DNA from: Strigamia acuminata
Taxonomy: Eukaryota; Arthropoda; Chilopoda; Geophilomorpha; Linotaeniidae
DNA: 64,000 nucleotides
Assembly: GCA_949358305.1 (NCBI GenBank)
Contig: OX442314.1
Span: 26,459,118 to 26,523,117 of the forward strand
Reading direction: 5' to 3'
A program made the translations under genes and the position numbers. Positions 1 through 12,779 of the stretch are shown piece after piece (the first letter of the stretch is position 1; every line of letters begins with the position of its first letter). The notes below the pieces were generated by a model. The model was not told where the DNA came from, made no database searches, and was given only the letters and a program-made list of their open reading frames with translations.

Positions 1-374
1 TTTTAAAAGTCACTTATGTGCGTCTGCATGCGCATTGCACATTTAACAAAGCTACAGTGGCAGCCATTTTGTTCTCGATGAACACGGTAAATTCACACGT
101 GTGGCACACGGTAAATGGAAATTTTGCTACAAATGAGCTGTGATTGGATGCGGGGAAAAAATGGCGCGGAAAAATAGAAATATTTCCTATTTTTCCGCGC
201 GATTTTTTTTGCAGCCAACTAGCTGTGACAATTCCACAGCATAAATGTTGGTTTTCGCCAAAAGCACGGATATTTCTTATTTTTGCCCATTTGTCGATAA
301 ACAGCATCAATTATTTTGTTCCTGGCCACTGTTTGAATGTACAAGTGCATTAAACAAAATGAAAACAATTTTAC
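1..374. other. upstream region with a perfect 14 bp inverted repeat
   Basis: No exon is supported here. At 164-177 and 187-200 the sequence GCGCGGAAAAATAG and its exact reverse complement face each other across 9 bases. The arms contain TTTTCCGCGC, which resembles an E2F-type site. This could be the promoter region of the following gene or a transposon relic. An upstream exon of that gene could also lie outside the window. Confidence 0.3.
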
Positions 375-3300
375 ATGTTAGTTTTATTGTTATATAGTGA
401 CAAATTTGAAGATACTCATATTCATCCCACAGGATTGGATTCGCCGAAGCAATCACAAACTGTTTCAGGTCTGTGCTTGGTAAAACATTCGACAAACTCC
501 GGACAAATCCAGCCTAAACTAATTCCTAGTAATCAAATATTTGACGTCACTTCGAGCAGTGATTCTGTTACGTCATCTCTCGAGGAAGATGATGACACCC
601 TAAACGACATGAGCTTTCCAAACAGCCTTCCAGATCCACCGCCTAGGACCGTTCGCTTCAGCGAACCTCATCCGCCACCACTTCCCAACCCATGCATTCC
701 CAAATTCCTCCGGCTGGTCGCCGAGAAAGAAAACTTTCAGACGAAATCCACTGATCCGAGACTGCGAGGTGGAGGATGCTACGGACAGATGCAATTTCCT
801 CTACTAAGGGCTCCAGCTATTCAGAATTTCAATGTTGGTGCACCCCCTTGTTTGTCACATTGGGGATTACCTCTGCTCCGGCTTCCCCAAAAGTATTCGA
901 CCAATCAAGCACAGCAGTCATCTCCACCATGTCATGTGTGTGTGGATGTTAACCCTTGCAATCAAAATCTCTATGTTCAGAATATGTTGAGAAGTTATTG
1001 GATTAATGTGAAACAGAATAGATGTCAACAGATGGTGGATTATTCGCTCAATAGGAATTTGGTTGGTCATCAAACTATGGCAGCGGTAGAACCCCAAAGC
1101 GTAGATCAAATGCGGCTACTCAATGGGAAATATTCAAGCAGTGAAGACAATATTCACACCAAATATAACAAGCACGGATTGTCAAATCTTCCTGAACTAA
1201 CGGAAGACACATCTGACATTAGCACACATTTGGAAGACCGGTACAGACAAATTCTTCAATCAGATTCAAGTTGTCAGCAAATAATCCATTCTGCAAATGC
1301 ATGTTCACCAACTAGAATACACAAAAGAAATAAGCCACAACCAAAAACGTTGAGTAGGGCTACTTCTCCAATTAGAATGCCTACAAAAATGGTCACCAGG
1401 ACTACTTCACCGGAGAAAATGGTCACCAGGACTACTTCACCAGAGAAAATAGTTACCAGGACTACTTCACCAGAGAAAATGGTTACCAGGACTACTTCAC
1501 CAGTGAAAATAGTTACCAGGACTGCTTCACCAGTAAAAATGGTTACCAGGACTACTTCACCATATAAAATGTTGTTAAACAAAACAACGTCACCAATAAT
1601 GACATCTTCTGATGAAAGAACTTACAGCCCACCCATTTCTCCGCAAAGAACATTCAGTCCATCCTGTTCTCCCAGAAGAGTATGTGGTCCACCACTGTCT
1701 CCGCAAAGAACATTCAGTCCACCCTGTTCTCCCAGAAGAGCATGTAGTCCACTATCTTCTCCTGAAAGAGTATCTAGTCCAAGGCACTCTCCTTTACGAG
1801 TATCTAGTCCAAGGCATTCTCCTTTAAGAGTATCTAGTCCAAGGCACTCTCCTTTAAGAGTATGTAATCCAAGGTCCACTCCGATAAGAGTACCTAGTCC
1901 ACCTAATTCCCCGAAAAGACCATTTAGTCCTCGCGCTAAAGCATCTTCAGTTGCCAAAAGTAAAAGCTTATCTTCAAGTAAAATGAAGTCTACATATTAT
2001 ACAGGCAGAAGCAGAAGTCCTTCACCTACAAGAAGAAAACATTTAGTCCATTCTTGTAAAAGTTCTCTTTATTCTCCTTCGTATGAAGAGATATGTTCAC
2101 CACCGAAGAGTCCGAAGACTAGTTTTAGCAATCTTAGTTCCTACCCACAGACTGTAATAGAAGAAGATCAATATCTATGTAGCATTTTGGATAAAAAATC
2201 ATCCCTGGATTGTTATGCTGAGATTGATGACAAATTGAAGAGGTTAGTAGCATAACAGTCTTGTTATATACATAGCGACCAAAATAATATTCAACTATGC
2301 TATAACAAAGATGAGTTATTCTGGTGGCTAGTGCTATTAACCTAACTATTATGGGTCTATTTTTTTTTAGAAAGTCAGACACACAACCCAGAACTATTGA
2401 AACTCAAGTAAAGACATTATTTTCTGAATTATTTGCCTTCATAATGAATGCTTTTTTTTTCGTAGGTTGATAGTGACATTTTTCCACCGCAACCTCCAGT
2501 AAGATCATAAAAAGAATAATTTGAGAACAAAAAAGAAAGTAATTAAACTATTTTTAACAGAAAGAACAGAGGCTACCTTTTCAAGATATAAAGCACGGCT
2601 TACTGGATGTGGTCAATGAATTTGCGGAAACTCATCATCATGTAATAAATCAACTGGAGGAAGTTCGTGAACTAATGGTAACACCGTAAACCTAAAAGAA
2701 AATTATTTTATGTAAAAAAAATTGTAAATCAAACAGAAAGAAATGAATAGACAGGATAAAGACAGAGCAATACAACAAACAGATCAAAACATACCACCTT
2801 CAGGTAAATACCATACCACCTAACATTCATTTAACGAAGTGGCTACGTTCATGCCCGACATGAACAGAATGTCGCGTGTATTACAGATCCCCAATGGATT
2901 TCAACCAATCATAGCGCATCATTAAAATAATACGTTTATGTCGGATGTGAACGTAGCCACTGCCTTCATTTAAACATTTCAAATGATGTGTATACATGTT
3001 GCTAATGATTTACAGAAACAAATCAAATAGTTCTCTCTCAGTTGCAAGAAGTACACGACTTCATGGTAAAGATATTAACTATCAAATTTTATAATAAGTT
3101 GATAGACCAATAAATATCTTATTACAATACAGAAAGAAATGCGCCAAAATGATAAGAACTGCAGAGCAATAGACACCATTCAGACCTCTCCGCCTTCAGG
3201 TTGCAACATTGAAGCCTGTTCTGATAATAAGAATTAACTATAAATATTTTTATAAATAATGCAGATGGTGCTTGCCACTTCAGTCCACTGCAGAACGGTC

Positions 3301-6300
3301 GCAAATCACTGCAGAATGAAATGTACCAACCAGATGAGTCAAGGCAACAACAAGAAGAATCTTCAGGTAAATATATTGGAAGTTAATAAAGTCGGATTTA
3401 GACTAAAGCCTGAAGCATGAGCTTAAATACAATAGTAGTTAGTTTCTACCACCTGTAACTGCTTGATATTTTGTAAGTAGAGCAATCACAATGCCTCGAT
3501 GTTCCAAAGGCAAGTTTTGAGAATAGGAAAAGCCGACGACAAACTTGTCAAATCCCATCTCCGCCGAATGTCCCATCCGAACATTCCTCTTGCACTGCAC
3601 CTTTGTATGGTAAAAAGTATACAGACACAAAACACAATTGTCATCCAATCCGCAAACAACCAATTCCCGGCTTGGAAGGATACGACCGTGCCGAAGAGTC
3701 GCCATCACGCGAAAGAAAATGCAAAATCAGAAAAGAAACAAACCCATACCACAATTATTCTCCACACAATTCTTGCATCCCATGGGAGCCTCCAAGTGCA
3801 GATCTCTATGGAAGAATTCCAAGCGATAGTCCCAAGCGGGTTATCCAAACCGACTCAAACAGACGCAAGATTGAAAAGTGTCAAAGCCCTCCAAGTGTTA
3901 GCGGTCAAAGACCCACAATTTCAAAATACTACAATTATGTAGGAGAAAAAACGAGTGAAAATTGTTTGTCCCAGAGACCATGGGCACTCAAATCAACAGC
4001 CAATCACAGGTGCTTGAAAGTCCAAAATGTAAACAATTCAATCATTGCTGAAGAGAGTAGAAAAATCTGTTGTGACAATACATATTGTGTAACTAAAACA
4101 TTTTCTCCAACACACTATGGCAAAACTAGCACAAGTACTAAGCAAACAATGCAAACCAGACCTTTGATCACTTCCCCATATTGTGCTTATTTGCAATGTG
4201 CATCTCCTCTGACTTGTCCTCAGACATCAACTTGTGCTGAATATGTTAGAAAGCAGAGAATATCACCTAGACCAAAGAGTTCAAGAATTAACCCATTTCT
4301 TATAGAAAATATAGCAGAAATGGACGAGGATAAGGAGAATGTGGTACAAATTTGTGACAAAAATTGGCACAGTACTTCAGCAATTCCACCATCAGCAGAC
4401 AAATGCATCCAAAGAAATCTAAGAAGTTGGAGCCATCATCTTTCAAACAAAACTGTTGGTATGTTTCAGTAACAAAATGCAATCACAATTCATAAATCAC
4501 TTAGCCGCAACCATCGCGCGTGCAATTACTGTATTACCCTGCTTTGGAGGGCATGTCCTAAAACCAGTCCCAATTTTCAAGGAAGAATTCGACTTTTATG
4601 GCGTGCAAAAAAAGTACCAGCCAATTAGATGTTGGGATCTGGTCAAACTCGCATTTTAGGGCATTTCCTCCAAAGCGGAGTAATATGGTACAACTATGAA
4701 TGAACAATCCATAGTTTAATGACCAACCAAATTCCTATTGAGCGAATAATCCATACGTATTGTAATTGAATCTGTTTATTAATTTACAGAAAGGGAAACT
4801 AGTGGGGCTGACGAAGGGCGTACTGACAGTGCGAAAGCCGATATTGTTAAACCAGAAAATGATGAATTTATCAACATTCAAGGAGTTAAGAACTATGATT
4901 CTGGAATAGATGTTGAAGATGAGAAGAAATCAATACTGGATTTCCATATTCCTGATATTGCAGAGGATGTAACTATGGTATGTTGATTAGTTCCACAATT
5001 AAATAAAAAAAATTATTCTCTTTGATAGATATTTGAATTGGATGAAGTTGTGTTGATTAATGAGGTGCAGGAAGATAATAATCAGACTTTAAGCTACGAA
5101 GTTGATGATTTTGAAGAAAAGGATAAATCACAAACTCCACAAGTTAAAGCCAGAGATTCTCTCCACCTTAAACTAAAGACCATTAAAGAGCAATGTGACT
5201 TGATGGATGCTATTTCAAACGAGTTACAAATAGATTTTGAAGACAGCAAACAGGTATGATGTAGCTAAAGCACAATTATCAATTTCATTCACTGTTGAAC
5301 AATTTTCGCTTTTCATTTTGGTTGGATCGAGTTTAACAAGTTATTACATCACTTAAGGCAATTGTCACTCGCCAATTACAGGTTAGAAATTTCAAATGAA
5401 CCAATCAGAAGCTGCTACAATTATAAATCAACCAATCAGAAGCTGCTACATTTATAAATCAACCAATCAGATGCTAATAAATTTTTAAATTACTATGTAA
5501 CGTTTTTTTCCAACTAACCAATGAAAAGCCACAAGTTTTTTAAGGTTTCCAATAGAAATCCAATATTTTTCTAAATAATATTTGGTAAAAAACTGTATTT
5601 TTTTAAAATCTTTTAAATTAAGACGCTAGAGGGAGTTTGGTTAGTAGTTGTCATGGAAACAAATTATAAATAAGACTGTGATATGAACTTTACTTAAATT
5701 CCTACAAGATAATGAAATAAAATCAAATATTCCAAAATTTAAAAATGAAATCAAGACTTTCAACCGATATTTCCATACGCACGTGATAAAAATAGTTCAA
5801 ATCTAAATTCGTGAGTTTTTACTCAAATAAATTAACTAACTTGTAAGGTACAGAGTCACAGAATAAATAAAGGTAAACAAAGTGTTGATGTACATTAATA
5901 GACATTACTTTTGCAGTTACTGAATTCGGTCGGCCAGTTAGCAGATAGTAATATGTTTCAGCCATCGCCAAGGAACCACCAGTAAGCAAATACTCGAGTA
6001 TTTAAAATCATTTAACTAGTACAAATACCAACTTAAAAAACGCTTTTCAGTGTTGCAAAAACACTGAAATGTACCGGATTAAGTCTTTTTTTCTGTTTAC
6101 GTAGAATTTACAGGTCCCCACGCTTAACTCTCAACCTAAATCCAAATGCTCAATTAGTCGTCCATCTGCCCAAATCCAAACCCAATTTGAGCTACAACAG
6201 TTACGCGCACGAATACACGAGAATTCACAGCTGCCACGCCAGAGATTACTCGCCAGCCCACAGCTGCCAAGCCAGAAATTACTCGCCAGACTACAGCTGT

Positions 6301-8473
6301 CAAAGCAAGGATTATTCGCCAGTGCACAGTTGTCAAAGCAAAGATTATTCGCCACTGCACAACTATCAAAGCAGATGTTTTACGCCAATCAACAGCTGTC
6401 CGAGCAAACAGACTACGAGCTTGTCCAGTGACACGATCGAACACTTTCCAAGTCCAGCCACGTCGAAGAATGTCGCTTCGGTTCACAGTTCGGTGCATTC
6501 GAAGGAATGCCAGCACAACATGCATGTCAAAATGAGAATGCAGGATGCGTGTGAACTGATGAAAGAACTGCTTTCGTCGGACACAAACGTTGCTAGTTCC
6601 GGCACCGAGCAGTTGGCACTTGCCGAAAACGCCAAGCCGAAGGAGATGAAGCAAATTCTCACAAAAATGGAAGAAACCTTGAAGAAGGATCTTTCCAAAA
6701 TGGGAATTTATAAAGCTCCATATCTCCAGGCAAACAGCTGGGCAACTAATTCAAACGACAGCGCTCAGTTGTACAATACTGTGAAGGAAGACGGCAGAAG
6801 TCGGGATGCGGCAAGCAGCAGCCAAAACGGTCAGTATGGTCAGTATGGTCAGTTTGGGCAGCATGATGGCGACATGACGAAGCCCACGGTTCACCCTCTC
6901 CGCGATCTGTCAAAGACAAAAAAACTGAGTGACAGGTCAGCAAAAAATTTGAAATTCAACGACGTGTTGGTATCAAAAGAGCAGCAATTGGGCAACACGA
7001 TGAAATCTAGAGACCCACAATTGGGCGACATGCCGAAATCTAGAGACCCGCAATTGATCGAAGTGTCGAAATCTAGAGACCCGCAATTGGATGACGTGTC
7101 GAAATCCAAAGACCTGAAATTAAGCGACACGTCGAAATCCAAAGACCCGCAAGTGGGCGACACGTCAAAATCAAGAAACCTGCAATTGGATGACATGTCG
7201 AAATCTAGAGACCTGAAAATGGGCGACACGTCGAAATCCAAAGACCGGAAATTAAGCGACACGTCGAAATCCAAAGACCTGCAAATGAATGATAAATCGA
7301 AATTAAAAGATTGGCAATTAAATGGCATGTCGAAATCAAAAGACCCGCAATTTGGCGACAATTCGAAATCAAAAGACCCGCAATTTGGCGACAATTCGAA
7401 ATCAAAAGACCCGCAATTTGGCGACAAGTCGAAACAAAAAGGTCCGCAATTGGGCGACACGTCGAAATCCAAAGACCCGCAATTGGGCAACGCGTCGAAA
7501 TCCAAAGACCCGCAATTGGGCGACACGTCGAAATCCAAAGACCCGCAATTGGGCAACGCGTCAAAATCAAAAGACCAGCAACTGGACGACACGTCAAAAT
7601 CAAAAAACCTGCAACTGAATTTAAAGTCAAAACCAAAATACCAGCAAGCGCGCACCAACAATATTCCAAAGCCAAACACACGTGTGCCACGTGTGTCACG
7701 TGTTAATGACAAGCCAGTGTCAAATTTGCAACACCTACTGTCGCACTCTCATTTAGACACAGAAATAATGCATGGAGCTTCACATTTGAGCGAGCTAACC
7801 AAGTCTCGTAAACACTCTGCACCCAAAACAAAAATTTCGCATCCAAGTATCGCATCGATGGCCACAATCCAGCGTCCGAGCGTCAGCCAGAAGAAAATCT
7901 CATCCGTGTCAACTACTCAGCCTGACAAGTCGAATAAAATGGCGGACAAATCCGGTCAGCCGGAAAAATTTGGAAAGAAGAAGTCGCGGCGGAAACTGCG
8001 TTTGGCCAAAAAAGGATCGTTTGAACGCAATTCGTTTCACCCGCTCGAACCGAAGACGAGGATCAAATGGTTACATCAGCCACTTCCGGTTCTAGTGCGC
8101 TCAAACAGAACGCAATTTTTGAGGGAGCAAGAAATGTTGAAGACTAAAGGTTTGAGCAATTATTATTATTCTTGTTTGCTCGTTTGTTACGTTTAATTTA
8201 CTTACCAGCGACGTCAGGGGCCGTGCACCCGAAAGTCGGAGTTGTAGATTTGGTTGATAGTGCTGACAATATGGACCTACAAGGTAGATTTAAGTTTGAT
8301 CTGATTTTTTGAGGATTTTCGAGTTTGATTGCCTTTTTATTGCAGAGGATGATGCGCCGTTGCAGAGTGAGTCTGAAAGGTTTTCTATCTCGACCACGAG
8401 CAGTCCGAGCACTTGGAACGTGCCGCGGGATGTGAGGGAAATTATTTATGGTGGAAATAATGATTCTAATTGA
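375..8473 (+). CDS. large disordered SP-repeat protein, 15 exons, function unknown
   Basis: I do not recognise this gene. In-frame exons with GT/AG borders: 375 (or 398 if a TATATAG acceptor is used)-2242, 2371-2407, 2466-2498, 2561-2677, 2737-2803, 3016-3065, 3133-3199, 3265-3366, 3478-4458, 4790-4977, 5029-5253, 5917-5981, 6105-8149, 8209-8283, 8346-8473. They sum to 2,016 codons including the TGA. The 5' end is uncertain. Exon 1 holds about seven copies of a 10-residue unit of the type MVTRTTSPEK, then many SP-centred repeats (SPRHSPLRVS type), which suggest proline-directed phosphorylation. Exon 13 holds about 18 copies of an 11-residue unit of the type KSKDPQLGDTS. The short exons at 2561-3199 encode helical, charged segments and look duplicated. 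The protein is mostly disordered and basic. A cytoskeletal or centrosomal scaffold is possible but is only a guess. Confidence 0.72.
1388..1570. repeat. 30 bp in-frame coding repeat
   Basis: About six tandem copies of a 30-base unit encode a 10-residue repeat (MVTRTTSPEK type) in exon 1 of the disordered protein. The unit length keeps the reading frame. A second coding repeat area, with SP-centred units, follows at about 1621-1930. Confidence 0.9.
2838..2961. mobile_element. foldback MITE, about 124 bp
   Basis: The element starts AGTGGCTACGTTCATGCC and ends with an imperfect reverse complement (…GAACGTAGCCACT), giving inverted termini of about 28 bp. There is no coding capacity. It lies in the intron at 2804-3015. 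One arm of the same family recurs at about 29,450-29,489. Confidence 0.65.
6991..7615. repeat. 33 bp in-frame coding minisatellite
   Basis: Roughly 18 variant copies of a 33-base unit (TCGAAATCCAAAGACCCGCA…) encode the 11-residue KSKDPQLGDTS-type repeat of exon 13. Variation is mostly third-position or conservative, so the repeat appears to be kept as coding sequence. Long open frames on the other strand here come from the period being a multiple of three. Confidence 0.9.
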
Positions 8474-8560
8474 TTGATTTGATTTGATGGATTGTTTGTA
8501 CGAAAAAATTTATTTTTAAAGTTCACAGTTTAATAAGAATAATTTTAAAAATGTATGCTT

Positions 8561-8562
<2 letters not shown>

Positions 8563-8602
<40 letters not shown>
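8563..8602. repeat. 40 bp poly(T) tract abutting the WDR36 stop codon
   Basis: An uninterrupted run of 40 T lies between two convergent genes. Read on the minus strand it is poly(A) and directly follows the last coding bases of the shortened WDR36 gene. Its first bases complete the TAA stop. Such a tract can be the scar of a retroposition event or plain slippage. Confidence 0.85.
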
Positions 8603-8605
<3 letters not shown>

Positions 8606-11600
8606 GGCGTAATAAGATGTTGGATGAATCCGGTATGGTCGGTAGGAAGAATGGGATTAGTTTGGGTTTTGCAGCCGCTGGTTTGAGGTGACTCTTTTTC
8701 TGAAAATGAAAGGAAGAAATTTAAATAAAATCGATTTTGTCAGCATCAGACAAAAAACAATCAACATTTTCAACATTTTCTTGAAATTTATCAGAAATTT
8801 CTCAATTTTCTCGACATTTACAAGAAATTTCTCAATTTACCCCACATTTATCCGAAATTTCTCAATTTTCTCGACATTTATCAGAAATTTCTCAATTTTC
8901 TCGCCATTTACAAGAAATTTCTCAATTTTCTCGACATTTACAAGAAATTTCTCAATTTTCTCGACAGTTATCAGAAATTTCTCAATTTTCCCCACATTTA
9001 TCAGAATTTTCTCAAATTTCTCGACATTTATCAGAAATTTCTCAATTTTCCCCACATTTATCAGGAATTTCTCAAATTTCTCGACATTTATCCGAAATTT
9101 CTCAAATTTCTCGACATTTATCAGAAATTTCTCAATTTTTCCTACATTTATCAGAAATTTCACAATTTTCTCGACATTTATCAGAAATTTCTCAATTTTC
9201 CCGACATTTATCAAAAATTTCTCAAATTTCTCGACATTTATCAAAAATTTCTCAAATTTCTCGACATTTATCAGAAATCAATTTATCAAAAATCAGAAAA
9301 TCAGAAATTCAACATTACCTTTAACATCCTAATCCAAAATGAATTCGGCACATCAACAGTTTGAACCAAATCACTCCTCCTCTCTTCCAACTCCTCCAAA
9401 ACAACTTCAGTTTCAACTTCCATCTCAACATTTTCCTCATCAGTCACGCAAGATTCAGACGACGGCAACTCTAACGTCGCAGGCCGAAAATCCTCCGACA
9501 AAGGCGGCAAAACCCCAATCCGCAATTTCTTTTTCCACAAATAAACACACAACTCGTCTACATGACACGTCGCGAGCGTAAAATCTTTCCAAGACACAGA
9601 CAAACTAATACACGGCGACGTAACGCAAAAACAGTCGATCAAAGCGCCGTTTTGCAAATCCCACGTGCGTATTGTCGAGTCCATCGACGAACTGACCAAC
9701 CAACGCGAATCCGGACTAAAACACTAAAAAAAAAAAAAAATAATTAACTCACAGCAAATAAACTCATCATTAACTATTCATTACCGCATCTGTGATTCTA
9801 TTCGTGTGTCCTTTGAACACTCTGGCCGCTTTTCGCGTACTTGTATCAAATATAAATACGCTGAAATTATCTAAAATACACGCGAGAAGCCCACTGAAAT
9901 ATTATTAAACGATTAATTAATTGTTTAATTAAATTTTACGTCGAAAAAAAATCCATACTTTTCTCTTTTGAGTACGAGTTTTGAAGCAGCGGCATCCAAC
10001 GGCACGCTCTCGATCAATTCCTTCGTTTTAAATTTCCAATATTTCAATCTTGAGTCGATTCCGGCCGTAAAAGTCGTGTGGTTCAAGCCGTCGACAGCGA
10101 CGCCGCTCACCGCCAACTTGTGGGCTCTCGGTACGCCGTACGTGCCTCGCCAAATGCCGGACTGGAGGTTAAAAACATCGACGTGTCCGCTATCGTACCC
10201 GATTATAACAAAATTACCGCAAGACGTCAACGTCACGCACTGGAAACACGAAATAAAATGAATTAAATACGTCTTCTGACGAAACAAAATTAAATTCGCA
10301 CCTTTGCAACGACTTTGAGATCCAATTTGAACCTGTCGTGCCTCAAATAATGCGCTCCCAATTTGCTCCTATGTGTCGACCAGGTGCTGGTTGTGGCGAA
10401 TCCACGATGACACGCAACGACGTTGTCCCATTCACGTTCTCTCGTCGGCTCTGGAGAGCGAATTAATTAATTTTAATAATTATTTGAGTCCGATTTAACT
10501 TACCGGCATCGAAACAAACTATACATGGCATTTTCAAATGCTCGTAGTGATGTTTTTTGTACGATTTCTGGTGCAACGACGCGGTTCCCAAGTTTTTATG
10601 TAAAAGATCGTTAATCGTGGAGAAGGATTTCAAAGTGCTGTCTTGTCCGGCGCTTAAAACGTCGTCCGCGTTGTTTCCGTAAAATCGGATGAAGGTTGGC
10701 GGCGCGCTGTGTCCTTGTCGCAGCTTTAACACCCGCGCTCCGTCGGCGGATTGGTCGAAAATCCAGATTTTTAACGAATTGTCGGGCGACGAAGTGATGA
10801 GAAGAGGTTCTTCGGGTAAAAACTCCATTCCGGTCACGTACGTCGTGTGCGCGTCGCGAATCTGCGACACCAATTTCTTCTTTTCTAAATTCCATATCGC
10901 GATGTGACCGATGGGACTTCCCGTAGCCAATATCGGTTGTCCGTCTGATAATAAAATTTAATTAGATAAATTTTGTAATTTTAATTTTTTTTTTTAATAC
11001 CCGTTCTGAAGGCAATTGAGGTGACGGAGCCCCACTCCTGTTTGAATTTCATCAACGTTTTATCGTGTTCTAAATTGTGGATAATTATTTCGCCGGACGT
11101 TAAACCGATTGCAACAACATCAACGGCCGTGGATTGTTGTATAACGGTTATCTCGGAGTCCCAGCCGTTGTACGAACGACTCAATTGGCTGGTTTCTATG
11201 TTCCATAGTTGCATCTTTCCTTGTTTGCTGCCCAAGAGAATTTCGTCCAAATACGTGTTTGGATGCATTATGGCCGTTATTTCAAAATTCTTTTTGTCGA
11301 TCGTCAACTCCAATTCCATTTCTAAATATAAAATAAATAAATAAATAAAATCATAAAATTGAAAAATTCGAAAAATTTGAACCTTTCGTGTCGATATTCC
11401 ATTTTTTCACGTTATTTTCTTCGTTTACGGAGATTAAAAACGGTCCGAATGGCAACATAAGTCGGACATCACTGTCGTCTTCGTAAGTGTTTATCAACTG
11501 GTAATATATTTCATAATAATTTTAATTTACTTCATTTTATATTTCGTTTATTTTTAATACTTCGCATCCTCTTTTCCAAGAACGAATCACGTTTTGACAC

Positions 11601-11909
11601 CCGGTGTAAATCAAGTATTTATCCGTTGCGGTGCACGTAATATCGCACGGGTGGGATTCGGAGACGGACAATAGACGGAGTTTACTGCACTAAAAATAAA
11701 TAAATACAGAAATTTTTATATTAAATTTAAATTATGTAAAATATTCAATTTTTTTAAAATTTACTTACACCGTAAGTGTTGAAAACTTTTCCGACACAAG
11801 TCACGACTAAATTCTCGCCCCGTCTTTCAATATACCGTGTTCGTAACGGTATGTGATTTGCGACAGAGCCCAGGCTTTTATAACCACAAAATATTTTACT
11901 GCCACTCAT
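8601..11909 (-). CDS. WDR36: WDR36/UTP21 WD40 protein, C-terminal domain missing
   Basis: UTP-B subunit of the small-subunit processome, acting in 18S rRNA maturation in the nucleolus. Exons (high to low): 11909-11769, 11689-11561, 11497-11383, 11321-11001, 10944-10504, 10450-10302, 10239-9959, 9893-9785, 9723-9319, 8699-8601, giving 729 residues. Family-typical stretches include NHIP followed by TCVGK near the N terminus, VDVVAIGLTSGEIIIHN, GHSAPPTFIRFYG and VAVDGLNHTTFTAGIDS. The last exon carries the conserved linker PFFLPTIP. Eight residues later it stops in TAA at the poly(A)-like tract. The whole Utp21 C-terminal helical domain (roughly the last 130-150 residues in relatives) is absent. 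A matching tail lies at 12276-12675, upstream of this gene's own start. The product is probably defective unless the tail is supplied otherwise. Confidence 0.9.
8765..9290. repeat. 30 bp minisatellite in WDR36 intron
   Basis: About 17 copies of a 30-base unit (TTTATCAGAAATTTCTCAAT + TTTCTCGACA) fill the intron between the last two WDR36 exons. Because 30 is a multiple of three, long frames stay open on both strands. They are not genes. Confidence 0.92.
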
Positions 11910-12275
11910 GCCTGCGTTTATTTTATGAAGAAAAACTAAAATGTTAAGAAATTTACACTCTCCGCGACAGCATGGTTGATTCAAGCTTCTAGGTTTCGCC
12001 GCAACAAGCGCAAGAGCGCACCAGGAGTAAATAATGCATCTTCTACACTCACAAGTCAGTCGAAATATGTAAATTTAATTTGAAAATCTAATCCGAAAAA
12101 AGAAAAAAAGTTTTCAGCTGTGATTATCAGTGCATTTGCTTAGGTAGTTAATTCGACAAAAAAAGTCAAAGAATGGTTAATATAATAATCGATGTAGCAG
12201 CTGCTTGATGCATTACACAAGCCTGGAGTGCGGAAGCCAATTTGAAATAAATTTTATTTTTATTTTATTACATTT
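11910..12275. other. 366 bp between WDR36 start and displaced tail
   Basis: AT-rich sequence with no supported exon. It should hold the 5' UTR and promoter of WDR36 and the 3' end of the displaced tail fragment. No transposon was recognised. Confidence 0.5.
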
Positions 12276-12675
12276 TTATAGTACAGGATTTATTATATAC
12301 TTAATCAAACATAACGACTGATTGAATTGCTTCCTCAGTTTTTCCCATGATCCTTTGAGAGCCATTAAAAGGTTCTCAACAACTGGCAGAACATCTTTGT
12401 CAGCCACAACACTGTTGCAAATGGCATCCCAATGAATCTAAGTCAAACGAATTAATTACGGTCAACCGAAAAATTCAACCAAAATACACACAACAAAATT
12501 ACCTGTAAAAATAACGCTAAATATGATTGTACGAGATTATAGCTCAAATTCGAATTGAGCGCAGCTGTAATAACTTTGAGAAATTTAACTGCAGACACCC
12601 GCGATTCCATGCTCGTTACTGCGCTAACACCAACAGGCAAACTCGTTCTTTTTAATTCGTCAATTACTAATTGAT
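12276..12675 (-). pseudogene. displaced C-terminal tail of WDR36/UTP21, two exons
   Basis: Two exons, 12675-12503 and 12437-12276, join in phase with canonical splice sites. They encode about 110 residues that match the end of the Utp21 domain: a segment with FLKVITAALNSN and the motif QSYLALFLQ, then GSWEKLRKQFNQSLCLIKY just before the stop. The first exon starts with a carried-over partial codon, so something should lie upstream. The next sequence upstream is only a 31 bp minisatellite and then the PWP2 stop. The fragment lies 5' of the WDR36 gene that lacks exactly this part. It is either a remnant of a tandem duplication, the product of a rearrangement, or an assembly error. The reading frame itself is intact. 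Confidence 0.8.
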
Positions 12676-12779
12676 CTACAAAATATAATTAAAAAAAACA
12701 TTATGAAAATGAAAAATTATCTTTTTAATGTATAAATCTGCATTAACAGTGACAAGAATCTTTTTAAAAAACCCAAAAT

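Noticed and set aside
3499-3942. 147-codon frame overlapping the 981-base exon of the first gene
   Set aside because: Out-of-phase shadow; only the frame used by exon 3478-4458 joins the neighbouring exons.
6891-7712. 273-codon Cys/Phe/Asp-rich antisense frame
   Set aside because: Antisense shadow of the 33 bp coding repeat; the plus-strand frame joins in phase with exons on both sides.
8688-9332. Long Phe/Ile/Ser-rich frame (+) and its antisense counterpart
   Set aside because: By-product of the 30 bp minisatellite in the last WDR36 intron, flanked by proper splice sites of that gene.
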